From positions 173,797 to 237,796 of the forward strand of contig NZ_BMMF01000005.1 in the NCBI RefSeq assembly GCF_014645695.1: a stretch of 64,000 nt of DNA. Direction: 5' to 3'. Of this stretch, positions 16,223 to 25,311 are shown one piece after another. Position 1 is the first letter of the stretch; each line of letters opens with the position of its first letter. A program made the translations under genes and the position numbers. The DNA comes from Salinarimonas ramus. GTDB lineage: Bacteria > Pseudomonadota > Alphaproteobacteria > Rhizobiales > Beijerinckiaceae. The notes under the pieces were generated by a model. It had not been told where the DNA came from. It did not search any database and saw nothing but the letters and a program-made list of their open reading frames with translations.

Positions 16223-17695
16223 TCACCTCACGGCTTGGAGGAGCGATGCGAGCATCGTGTCGACGGCGGTGATGATCCGCGCCGAGGCGCCGTAGCTGCG
16301 CTCGAGCTCGAGCATGAGGGCGAGCTCCTCGTCGAGGTTCACGCCCGTCTCGTTGGAGAGGCTCTCCTGGGTGCGCTCCAGGAACGTGATCTGGTAGGAG
16401 GCTTCCTTGTCGGCCTGCTTGCGGGTCGATTCGAGCCAGCCGACGGAGCCGGCGGCGAAGCGCCCGAGCGAGGTGTTCGGGTTCACGCCCGCCGTCGCGT
16501 CGAAGGGCTGGGACGCCTCGAGGCTCGCGATCAGGCCCTGCATGCGCCCGGAGAACGACGCGGCGCCCGCCGGATTGTAGTCGTAGGCCGCACCGTTCAT
16601 GCCGCCGTCCCGGATCGTCGAGAGATCGCCGCCCTGCCCGGGATCGGCCGCGGGGTTGACCCGCAGGCTCGCCGAGAGATTGTCGATGGCGGTCGTGCCC
16701 GGCGGCAGGTTCGGCCCGCCGCCCCAGGTGAAGAGGCCCGCCTGCGGCGCGAGCACCGCGGGGTCGTTGATCTGGTCGGTCTCGGCGGTGGCGAGGATCA
16801 GGCCCCGCGCGATCTCGTCGAGCTGCTTCTGGTAGACGCCGCTCGTCTCGTCGCGCAGCATCGCGTGGCCGTAGAGCGCGCCCGACTTGATGCCCATCGT
16901 GGCGCCGGGCCCCGTGATCGGCACGCCGTCGGCGAAGACCGCCTGGCCGTCGATGCCCGCGTCGTAGGCGAAGGTGCGGGTGAAGCTCACCTCGCGCGCG
17001 GTCTTCTCGAAGAGCGTCACGCCCGAGTCGGTGTAGATCACCATGTCGTTGTCGCCGCGCACGATCGTCGTGACGCCGATCTCCTGGGAGAGATCGGTGA
17101 GGATCTTGGCGCGGGTGTCGAGCGCGTCGGTGACGTCCGCCCCCGCCGCCGTACCGGCGACGACGGCGCGGTTGGTCGTCTCGAAGCGCGCGAGCAGGTC
17201 GTTGATGCGCGCCACCGAGGTCACCATCTCGCCGTCCGCCGTGGCGCGGGCGGCCTGGACCGTCTGCGTCGCGAGGTCGAGGCGCTCGGCGAGATCGTGC
17301 GCGCGCCCGAGCACCTCGCCCGCGAGGATCGGATCGCTCGGCCCGTCCGCGTGCATCTGCAGCGCGTTCTGGAAGGCGCCGAGCGCCCCGGCGACGGAAT
17401 AATCGTCCTGCGGGTCGCCGATCGTCTGGGCGAGGCGCTCGAGCCCGTCGAGATGCGCCGACCTGGCGGCCGCATCCGACCGTGCCTCGAGCATGCGGGT
17501 GTAGAGCGCCTGGTCCTGGGCGCGACCGATGGAGGCGACATAGGTCGAGCCGTACGCGCTCGTCGCCACGTTCGCGACCTTGCGCGAATAGGCCGGATCG
17601 TTCGCCCCGGTGATGTTGCGCGCCGTGATCGCCGTCTGCTGGGAGGTGACGGAGAGCGCGGTCTGGGCGGAGTTGAGCGCGAGCGAGAGGGACAT
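16223..17695 (-). CDS. flgK: Flagellar hook-associated protein FlgK
   Basis: A 490-residue HAP1. The N-terminal rod-type helix reads SLALNSAQTALSVTSQQTAI with TGANDPAYSRK, and the C-terminus LMLELERSYGASARIITAVD is the conserved axial-protein end. FlgK is the first junction protein at the hook tip and is exported by the flagellar type III system, so it has no cleavable signal peptide. It follows flgE by 43 bp. Confidence 0.94.
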   Translation of the reverse strand: MSLSLALNSAQTALSVTSQQTAITARNITGANDPAYSRKVANVATSAYGSTYVASIGRAQDQALYTRMLEARSDAAARSAHLDGLERLAQTIGDPQDDYSVAGALGAFQNALQMHADGPSDPILAGEVLGRAHDLAERLDLATQTVQAARATADGEMVTSVARINDLLARFETTNRAVVAGTAAGADVTDALDTRAKILTDLSQEIGVTTIVRGDNDMVIYTDSGVTLFEKTAREVSFTRTFAYDAGIDGQAVFADGVPITGPGATMGIKSGALYGHAMLRDETSGVYQKQLDEIARGLILATAETDQINDPAVLAPQAGLFTWGGGPNLPPGTTAIDNLSASLRVNPAADPGQGGDLSTIRDGGMNGAAYDYNPAGAASFSGRMQGLIASLEASQPFDATAGVNPNTSLGRFAAGSVGWLESTRKQADKEASYQITFLERTQESLSNETGVNLDEELALMLELERSYGASARIITAVDTMLASLLQAVR

Positions 17696-17738
17696 CGGTC
17701 GGGCCTCTGGTGAGAGGGCGTCGACGGCGGGAGGGCCG

Positions 17739-18947
17739 TCAGCGCTTCAGGTTGACGAGCACGTCGAGGAGCTCGGAGCCGGTCTGGAAGACCTTGGAAT
17801 TGGCGGTGTAGGAGCGCTGGCTCTCGATCATCGAGGTCAGCTCCGCGGCGAGGTCGACGTTGGACTGCTCGAGCGCGCCGGAGACGACGCCGCCGAGCCC
17901 GCCCTGGCCGGCGGTGCCGAGCTTCACGTCGCCCGATTCGAGCCCGAGCGAGTAGACGTTGCCGGCCTCCGGCGTGAGGTTGTCCGGGCTCGTCACGTCG
18001 GCGAGGGGCAATTGCCAGGTGGCGCGACGCTCGCCGTTCTCGAACACGGCGAAGACGATGCCCTCGTCGGAGATCTCGACGTCGCGAATGGCGGAGGGCG
18101 CGTTGCCGTTCACGGAGGCCTGCATGACCGTGTAATCGGAGGCGACCTGCGTCATGCCGGAGAGATCGAGATCGATCGCGGGCGCGTCGGTGCCCACCGC
18201 GGGGATGGCGATGACGGGATTTCCGACGACGCGGCCAGTGGCGGGATCGAAGTCGAAGGTGACGTTCGCCGTGTTGCCGTTGTCCCGGCGTGTCGCGGTG
18301 GCCGTCCAGGTGCTGACGACGTTGGGCGGGGCGGTCTCGGCGGTCTTCTCGAACGAGATGTCGTAGATCCGCTCGTTACCGAGATTGTCGTAGGTCACGA
18401 GGGAGGACACGACCGGCGTGGCGCCGACCGCGGTGCCCGAATCGAGGTTGGCGGAGAACACGCCCGTGGTGGAGGGCGTCGCCTCGAGGGCGGTCTGGCC
18501 GATGTTCACCGGCTGCAGGCCGCCGAGCCCGTTGATCACGACGGGCGCCGCCGTGCCGTCGATGGGCATGCCCATCAGCTTGAAGCCCGCCGCGTTGACG
18601 AGCTCGCCCTCCCCGTTCGGCACGAACGAGCCGGCGCGCGTCAGGTAGGGCGTGCCGTCGCCGTCGGAGACGACGAAGAAGCCCCGGCCCTCGATGGCGA
18701 GGTCTGTGGAGGAGGTGGTGAAGACCTTCGCCCCCTCCTGGCTGATGGCGTAGCGCACGTTCGGCGTCACGCCGCCGGACGTGTACTGGCCCGAGCCGTT
18801 GCCGAGGATCAGCGACGAGAACTCCGTCTGCGCGCGCTTGTAGCCGTTGGTGTTGGCGTTGGCGATGTTGTCGGCGACCGTCGCGAGCTTCGACGACTGC
18901 GCCGCCATGCCCGACACGCCCGTGCGCATCACTCCGTAGAGGCTCAT
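17739..18947 (-). CDS. flgE: Flagellar hook protein FlgE
   Basis: A 402-residue hook subunit: MSLYGVMRTGVSGMAAQSSK with ATVADNIANANTNGYK (the flg_bb_rod motif), a FlgE-like central domain, and the C-terminal SNVDLAAELTSMIESQRSY block. It polymerises to form the universal joint. GGAG lies 9 bases before the ATG. It is the first gene of the leftward flagellar operon. The 168-bp intergenic region to 19116 is shared with the divergent hydroxyproline-type operon. Confidence 0.95.
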   Translation of the reverse strand: MSLYGVMRTGVSGMAAQSSKLATVADNIANANTNGYKRAQTEFSSLILGNGSGQYTSGGVTPNVRYAISQEGAKVFTTSSTDLAIEGRGFFVVSDGDGTPYLTRAGSFVPNGEGELVNAAGFKLMGMPIDGTAAPVVINGLGGLQPVNIGQTALEATPSTTGVFSANLDSGTAVGATPVVSSLVTYDNLGNERIYDISFEKTAETAPPNVVSTWTATATRRDNGNTANVTFDFDPATGRVVGNPVIAIPAVGTDAPAIDLDLSGMTQVASDYTVMQASVNGNAPSAIRDVEISDEGIVFAVFENGERRATWQLPLADVTSPDNLTPEAGNVYSLGLESGDVKLGTAGQGGLGGVVSGALEQSNVDLAAELTSMIESQRSYTANSKVFQTGSELLDVLVNLKR

Positions 18948-19069
18948 CGTTCATTCTCCACGCATGGAAGAGGATCGTTGCCCCGGATGAGACGCCGGGG
19001 AGCTTGCGCGTGGCTGGTGCGCGGGGCGAAGGCCGCGCCGGCCCGCCCGGACGGCCGGATCTTGACGTC

Positions 19070-19089
19070 GTAGATTTTATACAATCTAC
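19070..19089. promoter_or_regulatory. 20-bp palindrome, candidate GntR operator
   Basis: GTAGATT-ttatac-AATCTAC: perfect 7-bp arms with a 6-bp AT spacer, set in otherwise very GC-rich DNA 26 bp before the start of the DapA-family gene. The centre resembles the T-T-x-TATAC-A-A cores often bound by FCD-type GntR repressors, and the cluster encodes such a regulator (21070). A TACAAT at 19080-19085 could be a -10 element inside the palindrome, which would allow repression by occlusion. The binding partner is inferred. Confidence 0.55.
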
Positions 19090-19115
19090 TTCGCACGTCT
19101 CGGGAGGAGCGTGCG

Positions 19116-20033
19116 ATGGGCGGCAGGATCGGGTGGCGGGGCGTCTTTCCCGCGGTGACGACGCAGTTCCGGGAGGATTTCTCGCTCGACGCGCCCGCGA
19201 CGCATCGCGTGATCGCGGCGCTGGTCGAGGACGGCGTGTCCGGGCTCATCGTCGGCGGGACGGTGGGCGAGAACTGCTCGCTGACGCCGTCGGAGAAGCG
19301 CACCATCATGGAGGTGGCGAAGGACGCCGCAGGCGGGCGCGTGCCCGTGATCGCGGGGGTGGCCGAATTCACCACCGCCTTCGCCGTCGAGACCGCGCGC
19401 GAGGCCCGCGCCGCGGGCGTCGACGGCATCATGGTGATGCCGGCTCTGGTCTACTCGGCGAAGCCCTTCGAGACGGCGGCGCATTTCCGCGGCGTCGCCA
19501 CGGCCGTCGACCTGCCGGTGATGGTCTACAACAACCCGCCGATCTACAAGAACGACGTCACGCCAGAGATCCTCGCCACGCTCGCCGATTGCGAGACGGT
19601 GGTCGCCTTCAAGGAATCGTCGGGGGACACCCGCCGCTTCGTCGACCTGCGCAATCTCGTCGGCGACCGCTTCACGCTCTTCGCCGGGCTCGACGACACC
19701 GTGCTCGAGAGCGTGGTGCTGGGCGCCGAGGGCTGGGTGTCGGGCATGTCGAACGCCTTCCCGAAGGAAGGCGAGACGCTGTTCCGCCTGGCGCGCGACG
19801 GGCGCTACGCGGAGGCGATGCCGCTCTACGAATGGTTCATGCCGCTCCTCCACCTCGACGCGCGGGCGGATCTCGTCCAGTGCATCAAGCTGTGCGAGCA
19901 CGTGATGGGCCGCGGCACGCACGTCACCCGCCCGCCGCGCCTGCCGCTCACGCAGGCCGAGCGTGGCGAGGTCGAGGCGATCATGCGCCGGGCGCTCGAG
20001 ACGCGCCCCGCGCTTCCCGACGTCGGCCTCTGA
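19116..20033 (+). CDS. DapA-family lyase/deaminase of a hydroxyproline-type catabolic operon
   Basis: A 305-residue TIM-barrel protein of the dihydrodipicolinate synthase/N-acetylneuraminate lyase family. The Schiff-base lysine is Lys166 (VVAFKESSGD) and the barrel tyrosine is Tyr138 (VMVYNNPP). The usual GTTGE substrate loop is GGTVGEN. It is not expected to be the lysine-pathway DapA: the neighbours are a proline-racemase-family epimerase, a GntR regulator and a hydroxyproline dehydratase-like enolase. The best-fitting role is pyrroline-4-hydroxy-2-carboxylate deaminase, giving alpha-ketoglutarate semialdehyde. The matching dehydrogenases are not in the window. It is the first gene of a four-gene operon. 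Confidence 0.75.
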   Translation: MGGRIGWRGVFPAVTTQFREDFSLDAPATHRVIAALVEDGVSGLIVGGTVGENCSLTPSEKRTIMEVAKDAAGGRVPVIAGVAEFTTAFAVETAREARAAGVDGIMVMPALVYSAKPFETAAHFRGVATAVDLPVMVYNNPPIYKNDVTPEILATLADCETVVAFKESSGDTRRFVDLRNLVGDRFTLFAGLDDTVLESVVLGAEGWVSGMSNAFPKEGETLFRLARDGRYAEAMPLYEWFMPLLHLDARADLVQCIKLCEHVMGRGTHVTRPPRLPLTQAERGEVEAIMRRALETRPALPDVGL

Positions 20034-20056
20034 CACCCCGTTCTAGAGGACTCACA

Positions 20057-21073
20057 GTGGCGCGCCACACCTTCTACTGCATCGACGGTCACACCTGCGG
20101 GAACCCGGTGCGCGTCGTCGCCGGCGGCAGCGTTCCGCGGCTCGAGGGCGCGAGCATGTTCGCGCGCCGCCAGCATTTCCAGGCCGAGTTCGACTTCATC
20201 CGCACGGGACTGATGTTCGAGCCCCGCGGCCACGACATGATGTCGGGCACGATCCTCTATCCCCCGACGCGGCCCGATTGCGACGTGGGCCTCCTCTTCA
20301 TCGAGACGACCGGCTGCCTGCCCATGTGCGGCCACGGCACGATCGGCACGGTCACGGCCATCATCGAGCACGGGCTCGTGACGCCCCGCGAGCCGGGGCT
20401 CTTGCGCCTCGACACGCCGGCCGGCCTCGTCGAGGCGCGCTACGTCATGGACGGGCCCTACGTCGCCTCGGTCAAGCTCACGAACGTGCCGTCCTTCCTG
20501 CTGGGGCGCGGCTACGAGGTCGAGGTCGAGGGGCTCGGCACGCTCGCCGTCGACGTCGCCTATGGCGGGAATTTCTACGCCATCGTCGAGCCGCAGCCGC
20601 TCTTCCGGGACCTCGAGGACCTCCAGCCCTCCGACATCCTGCGCCACAGCCCGCGCCTGCGCGCCGCCTTCAACGCGCGCTACGCCATCGCGCATCCCGA
20701 GAACCCGGCGATCGACCGGCTCACCCACGTGCTCTGGACGGGTGCGGCGAAGACGCCTCGAGGCAGCGCCCGCAACGCCGTCTTCTACGGCGACAAGGCC
20801 ATCGACCGCTCGCCCTGCGGCACCGGCACCTCGGCGCGCATGGCCCAGCTCGCCGCCACGGGGCGCCTGCGGGAGGGCGAGGATTTCGTGCACGAGAGCA
20901 TCATCGGCTCGATCTTCACGGGGCGCATCGAGGGCCGCACCCGCGTCGGCGAGCGCGAGGCGATCGTGCCCTCGATCGAGGGCTGGGCGCGGATCACGGG
21001 GCAGAACGCCATCACGCTGGACGATCGCGACCCGTTCGTCGCCGGCTTCTCGCTCGCGGACACGAGCGGATGA
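20057..21073 (+). CDS. Proline racemase family protein, probable 4-hydroxyproline 2-epimerase
   Basis: A 338-residue pyridoxal-independent racemase/epimerase. Both catalytic cysteines are present: Cys91 in MCGHGTIG and Cys254 in DRSPCGTGTSA. The Cys/Cys pair argues for epimerase or racemase activity (trans-4-hydroxy-L-proline to cis-4-hydroxy-D-proline) and against trans-3-hydroxy-L-proline dehydratases, which have Thr at the second position. The GTG start at 20057 is preceded by AGAGGA. The stop overlaps the GntR start by 4 bp (ATGA). It lies 23 bp after the DapA-family gene. Confidence 0.85.
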   Translation: MARHTFYCIDGHTCGNPVRVVAGGSVPRLEGASMFARRQHFQAEFDFIRTGLMFEPRGHDMMSGTILYPPTRPDCDVGLLFIETTGCLPMCGHGTIGTVTAIIEHGLVTPREPGLLRLDTPAGLVEARYVMDGPYVASVKLTNVPSFLLGRGYEVEVEGLGTLAVDVAYGGNFYAIVEPQPLFRDLEDLQPSDILRHSPRLRAAFNARYAIAHPENPAIDRLTHVLWTGAAKTPRGSARNAVFYGDKAIDRSPCGTGTSARMAQLAATGRLREGEDFVHESIIGSIFTGRIEGRTRVGEREAIVPSIEGWARITGQNAITLDDRDPFVAGFSLADTSG

Positions 21074-21789
21074 GCGCGACCACCGCCCTGCGCACCCGCG
21101 ACGCCGCCGGTCCGCTCGGCGCCCGCACGATCGCCGCGCGCGTGGCCCACGAGCTGCGCCGGCGCATCCTCGCGGGCGAGATCGAAGCCGGCGTGCAGCT
21201 CAAGCAGGACGCGCTCGCGAGCGAGCTCGGCGTCAGCCGCATCCCCATCCGCGAGGCGCTGGTCCAGCTCGAGAGCGAGGGGCTCGTGCGCATCGCACCC
21301 CATCGCGGGGCCGTCGTCTCCGAGCTCTCGGCGGCGGAGGTGGAGGAGCTGTTCGACCTGCGCGCGCTCATCGAGCCGCGCCTCCTCGCCCGCTCGGCCC
21401 CGCGGCTCACGGCGGAGGATTTCGCCGCGCTCGACGCCATCCTCGCCGAATATTGCGAGGAGATGCGCACCGACGACCCCAGCCGCTGGGGCGCGCTCAA
21501 CACGCGCCTGCACGGGCTGCTCTACAGCCGTGCCGATCAGCCGCGTACGGAGGCGATCGTCGCGACGCTCCTGCAGAGCACCGACCGCTACACCCGCATC
21601 GACATCGCCTTCGCCGACGGGCGGGCGCGGGCCGAGGCGGACCACGCCGCCCTCGTGGCCCTGTGCCGCGCGGGCGCCGTCGAGGAGGCCTGCGCGCTCC
21701 TCGCACGCCACATCGACACGGCACGGGGCGCGCTCGTCGCTCTGTTCGAGAGCCCGCCGGCTGGCGGTGCGCGGCCTTCGAGACCTTGA
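21070..21789 (+). CDS. GntR family (FCD) transcriptional regulator
   Basis: A 239-residue regulator. The N-terminal winged helix (about 20-90) reads [14 protein letters not shown], then [18 protein letters not shown] and the wing HRGAVVS; the C-terminal FCD domain (about 95-225) contains [12 protein letters not shown] and [18 protein letters not shown], with histidines suited to binding a metal and a carboxylate ligand. Such regulators usually repress their own catabolic operon until the substrate binds. It is embedded in the operon and overlaps the epimerase gene, so it probably controls the palindrome at 19070-19089. Confidence 0.9.
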   Translation: MSATTALRTRDAAGPLGARTIAARVAHELRRRILAGEIEAGVQLKQDALASELGVSRIPIREALVQLESEGLVRIAPHRGAVVSELSAAEVEELFDLRALIEPRLLARSAPRLTAEDFAALDAILAEYCEEMRTDDPSRWGALNTRLHGLLYSRADQPRTEAIVATLLQSTDRYTRIDIAFADGRARAEADHAALVALCRAGAVEEACALLARHIDTARGALVALFESPPAGGARPSRP

Positions 21790-21799
21790 GGACGGACCC

Positions 21800-22903
21800 A
21801 TGAAGATCACCGGCATCCTCGCCTGGCAGGTGGACCTGCCCTTGAAGGAAGGCCGCTACGGCTGGTCGAACGACAATTCCGTGGAGGTCTTCGATTCGAC
21901 CGTCGTCGCGGTGGAGACCGATGCCGGCATTACGGGCTATTCCGAATGCTGCCCGCTGGGCTCGGCCTATCTGCCGGCCTACGCCAAGGGCGTGCGCGCG
22001 GGCCTCGCGGAGATCGCACCCAAGCTCGTCGGCCTCGACCCGCGCGATCTCGGCACGCTGAACCGGCGCATGGACGCGGCGCTGCGCGGCCATCCCTACG
22101 TCAAGGCCCCCGTCGACATCGCCTGCTGGGACGTTCTCGGGAAGGTCGCGGGGCTGCCCGTCTACCGTCTCCTCGGCGGCGCCGAGCAGGACGAGGTCGC
22201 GCTCTACCGCGCCATCTCGCAGGACACGCCCGACGCCATGGCGGCCTCCGTCGCCGCCTATCGCGCGGAGGGCTACACGAAGTTCCAGCTCAAGGTCGGC
22301 GGCGCGGTCGAGGACGACATCACCCGCATCCGCGCCTGCCGCGCCGTGCTCGATCGCGGCGAGCTCCTCATCGCCGACGCCAATACCGGCTGGACGCGCC
22401 CCGAGGCCGCCCGCGTCGCGGCGGCGGTCGCGGATCTCGACGTCGTCATCGAGCAGCCCTGCGCCACCTTCGAGGAATGCCTCTCGATCCGCCGGCGCAC
22501 GCGCCTGCCCTTCGTCCTCGACGAGGTGATCACCGGCTTCGACAGCCTGATGCGCCTCCTCGCGGAGGACGCGGCGGATGCGATCAACCTGAAGATCTCC
22601 AAGGTCGGCGGCCTCACCAAAGCCCGGCTGATCCGCGACGCCTGCATCGCCGCGAACCTGCCCATGACGATCGAGGACACCTGGGGCGGCGACATCGTGA
22701 CCGCGGCGATCGCCCACCTCGCCCGCTCGACGCCCGCCGAGCTCACCTATTCCGCGACCGACTTCAACAGCTACGTGACGACCTCCATCGCGGAGGGCGC
22801 GCCCCGACGCGTCGGCGGCACCATGACGGCAGCCGACCGCCCGGGGCTCGGCGTCACGCCGCGCATGGAGGTGCTCGGCGAGCCGGTGCTGGTGGTTCGG
22901 TGA
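21800..22903 (+). CDS. Enolase-superfamily cis-3-hydroxy-L-proline dehydratase-like enzyme
   Basis: A 367-residue mandelate racemase/muconate lactonizing enzyme homologue. Catalytic candidates are Lys165 (KFQLKVGG) and Lys265 (INLKISK), with metal ligands Asp193 (ADANTGW), Glu218 (VIEQPC) and Asp241 (VLDEV). The N-terminus ([14 protein letters not shown], then [20 protein letters not shown]) recalls the cis-3-hydroxy-L-proline dehydratase group and the related proline-betaine epimerases. Dehydration would give pyrroline-2-carboxylate, an entry to proline. The first lysine of the usual KxK motif is Gln. It starts 10 bp after the GntR gene and ends the operon. Confidence 0.8.
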   Translation: MKITGILAWQVDLPLKEGRYGWSNDNSVEVFDSTVVAVETDAGITGYSECCPLGSAYLPAYAKGVRAGLAEIAPKLVGLDPRDLGTLNRRMDAALRGHPYVKAPVDIACWDVLGKVAGLPVYRLLGGAEQDEVALYRAISQDTPDAMAASVAAYRAEGYTKFQLKVGGAVEDDITRIRACRAVLDRGELLIADANTGWTRPEAARVAAAVADLDVVIEQPCATFEECLSIRRRTRLPFVLDEVITGFDSLMRLLAEDAADAINLKISKVGGLTKARLIRDACIAANLPMTIEDTWGGDIVTAAIAHLARSTPAELTYSATDFNSYVTTSIAEGAPRRVGGTMTAADRPGLGVTPRMEVLGEPVLVVR

Positions 22904-22995
22904 GGGGGCGCTGCACAGGCCGCTCCCACCCTCTCGTCCTCCCCCTTCCCTCGGCCGCGCTTCTCCCCTAAGACCTCTCCCAGGAGCGCGCGCCC

Positions 22996-24120
22996 ATGTC
23001 CCACAACACGTTCGGCCATCTCTTCCGCGTCACCACCTTCGGCGAGAGCCACGGGCCGGCGCTCGGCTGCGTGGTGGACGGGTGCCCGCCGGGCCTCGCG
23101 CTCACCGCCGAGGAGATCCAGGCCGAGCTCGACCGGCGTCGGCCGGGGCAGTCGCGCTTCACGACGCAGCGCCGCGAGCCCGACGCCGTGAAGATCCTCT
23201 CGGGCGTCTTCCAGGACGAGCGGATGGCGGCCCAGGTCACCACCGGCACGCCGATCGCCCTCGTGATCGAGAACGTCGACCAGCGCTCCAAGGACTATTC
23301 CGAGATCCGCGACAGCTACCGCCCGGGCCATGCGGATTTCGCCTACGACGTGAAGTACGGCGTGCGCGACTATCGCGGCGGCGGGCGCTCCTCGGCGCGC
23401 GAGACGGCGGCGCGCGTCGCCGCCGGCGCCATCGCCCGCAAGGTCGTGCCCGGCATGGTCGTGCGCGGCGCGCTCGTGCAGATCGGCCCGCACGCAATCG
23501 ACCGCGCGGCGTGGGACTGGGAGGAGGTCTCCCGCAACCCCTTCTTCTGCCCGGACGCGAAGGCGGCGGCGCTCTGGGCGGATTATCTCGACGGCATCCG
23601 CAAGAGCGGCTCGTCGGTGGGCGCCGTCGTCGAGATCGTGGCGGAGGGCGTGCCGCCGGGGCTCGGCGCGCCGATCTACGGCAAGCTCGACGCCGAGCTC
23701 GCCGGCGCGCTCATGTCGATCAACGCCGTCAAGGGCGTGGAGATCGGCGAGGGCTTCGCCGCCGCGGCCCTCACCGGCGAGGAGAACGCCGACGAGATGC
23801 GCCCGGGCAATGCGGGCGCGCCGACCTTCCTCTCCAATAGGGCCGGCGGCGTGCTCGGCGGCATCTCCACCGGCCAGCCGGTGGTGGCGCGCTTCGCCGT
23901 GAAGCCCACCTCCTCCATCCTGACGCCGCGCGCCTCCGTGACGCGGCAGAACGGCGAGACCGACGTCCTCACCAAGGGCCGCCACGACCCCTGCGTCGGC
24001 ATCCGCGCGGTGCCCGTGGGCGAGGCGATGGTGGCATGCGTCCTCGCCGACCATTATTTGCGCCACAGGGGACAGGTCGGCGCCGTCCGCGACTGGCCTC
24101 TCGAGCGTCCCTTCGGCTAA
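22996..24120 (+). CDS. aroC: Chorismate synthase
   Basis: A 374-residue AroC. The family signatures are [18 protein letters not shown] near the N-terminus, [18 protein letters not shown] in the middle and [17 protein letters not shown] near the C-terminus. It needs reduced FMN to eliminate phosphate from EPSP and form chorismate for aromatic amino acids, folate and quinones. AGGAG stands 9 bases before the ATG. The next gene, 42 bp downstream on the same strand, is ribB, whose pathway yields the flavin cofactor; co-transcription is plausible. Confidence 0.97.
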   Translation: MSHNTFGHLFRVTTFGESHGPALGCVVDGCPPGLALTAEEIQAELDRRRPGQSRFTTQRREPDAVKILSGVFQDERMAAQVTTGTPIALVIENVDQRSKDYSEIRDSYRPGHADFAYDVKYGVRDYRGGGRSSARETAARVAAGAIARKVVPGMVVRGALVQIGPHAIDRAAWDWEEVSRNPFFCPDAKAAALWADYLDGIRKSGSSVGAVVEIVAEGVPPGLGAPIYGKLDAELAGALMSINAVKGVEIGEGFAAAALTGEENADEMRPGNAGAPTFLSNRAGGVLGGISTGQPVVARFAVKPTSSILTPRASVTRQNGETDVLTKGRHDPCVGIRAVPVGEAMVACVLADHYLRHRGQVGAVRDWPLERPFG

Positions 24121-24162
24121 GACGAGCGCGGCCCGCGAAGCGGCCCGTCCGGGAAGAGCACC

Positions 24163-25242
24163 ATGCCCCAATCCGTCACCGACGCCATCGAAGCCTTCGC
24201 CCGCGGCGAGATCGTCATCGTCACGGACGACGACGATCGCGAGAACGAGGGCGACCTCATCGTCGCCGCCTCGCTCTGCACGCCCGAGAAGATGGCCTTC
24301 ATCATCCGCAACACCTGCGGCATCGTCTGCGCCCCGCTGACGCGCTCGCAAGCCCGGCGGCTGCGGCTCGACCCGATGGTGGCGACGAACGACGCGCCGC
24401 TCGGCACCGCCTTCACGGTCTCCGTCGACGTCCGCCACGGGCTCACCACCGGCATCTCCGCCGAGCAGCGCTGCAACACCGTGCGCGCGCTCGCCAACGG
24501 CAACATGGGCGCCGAGGACTTCGTGCGCCCGGGCCACGTCTTCCCCCTCGTCGCCAAGGAAGGCGGCGTGCTGATGCGCTCGGGCCACACCGAGGCGGCG
24601 GTGGACCTGTGCAAGCTCGCGGGCCTGCCCGAGGTCGGCGTGATCTGCGAGCTCGCCAACGACGACGGCACGGTGATGAAGGGCGACCAGATCGTCGCCT
24701 TCGCGCAGACGCACGGCCTCAAGCGCGTCTCCGTCGCCGACATGATCGCCTATCGCCAGCGCCGGGAGCGGCTGGTCGAGCGCGTCGGCACCTTCCCCGT
24801 CGAGACCCGCTACGGCCAGATGACGGGCTACGCCTACACCACGCCCTTCGACGCCGTGCAGCATTTCGCCCTCGTCCACGGCCGCATCGGCGACGGCAAG
24901 GGCGTGCTTGCCCGCCTGCACCGGGCGAACGTCGTCTCCGACGTGTTCGGGCCCACCGGCTCGGTCGATCGCGCGCTGGCGCGCTTCGCGGCGGAGGGCC
25001 GCGGCGTCCTCGTCTACCTGCGCGAGGGCACGGCCGGCGTGCCGCTGACCTCGTTCTCCGAGGACGCGAGCCGCTCGGAGGCCGAGCGCAACACCGCCTG
25101 GCGCGAGGTCGGCCTCGGCGCGCAGATCCTGCGCGACCTCGGCGTCACCTCGATCCGCAACCTCGCGAGCTCCTCGCGCTCCTACGTCGGCCTCGCGGGC
25201 TTCGGCATCGCGCTGGACGAGACCGTGCCGCTCGACGGGTGA
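24163..25242 (+). CDS. ribB: 3,4-dihydroxy-2-butanone-4-phosphate synthase with degenerate RibA domain
   Basis: A 359-residue protein. Residues 1-205 are RibB, with the metal/substrate motifs TDDDDRENEGDL, RHGLTTGISA (91-100) and GHTEAA, making the four-carbon precursor of riboflavin from ribulose 5-phosphate. Residues about 206-350 have the GTP cyclohydrolase II fold outline, but the zinc-cysteine motif is gone: the expected three-Cys loop reads RANVVSDVFGPTGSVDRAL. Cyclohydrolase activity is therefore not expected and a separate RibA must exist. This ribBA-like form with a decayed second half is known in proteobacteria. Only 42 bp precede the gene, too little for an FMN riboswitch. Confidence 0.92.
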   Translation: MPQSVTDAIEAFARGEIVIVTDDDDRENEGDLIVAASLCTPEKMAFIIRNTCGIVCAPLTRSQARRLRLDPMVATNDAPLGTAFTVSVDVRHGLTTGISAEQRCNTVRALANGNMGAEDFVRPGHVFPLVAKEGGVLMRSGHTEAAVDLCKLAGLPEVGVICELANDDGTVMKGDQIVAFAQTHGLKRVSVADMIAYRQRRERLVERVGTFPVETRYGQMTGYAYTTPFDAVQHFALVHGRIGDGKGVLARLHRANVVSDVFGPTGSVDRALARFAAEGRGVLVYLREGTAGVPLTSFSEDASRSEAERNTAWREVGLGAQILRDLGVTSIRNLASSSRSYVGLAGFGIALDETVPLDG

Positions 25243-25267
25243 GGGAGTGCACGCGCGCTTTCGCGCT

Positions 25268-25294
25268 CCGCGCCCTCGCCGGGCGGGGGCGCGG
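25268..25294 (+). terminator. GC-rich hairpin after ribB
   Basis: CCGCGCCC (25268-25275) pairs with GGGCGCGG (25287-25294) around an 11-base loop, 25 bp after the ribB stop and before the MFS gene. There is no T-run, so a terminator role is tentative. Confidence 0.3.
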
Positions 25295-25311
25295 CGTGGT
25301 AGCGCTGTGGC

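Noticed and set aside
19116-20033. Annotation as the lysine-pathway dihydrodipicolinate synthase DapA
   Set aside because: The operon context (epimerase, GntR, dehydratase) and the altered substrate loop point to catabolism of a proline derivative.
24121-24162. FMN riboswitch before ribB
   Set aside because: Only 42 bp separate aroC from ribB, far too short for an RFN element.
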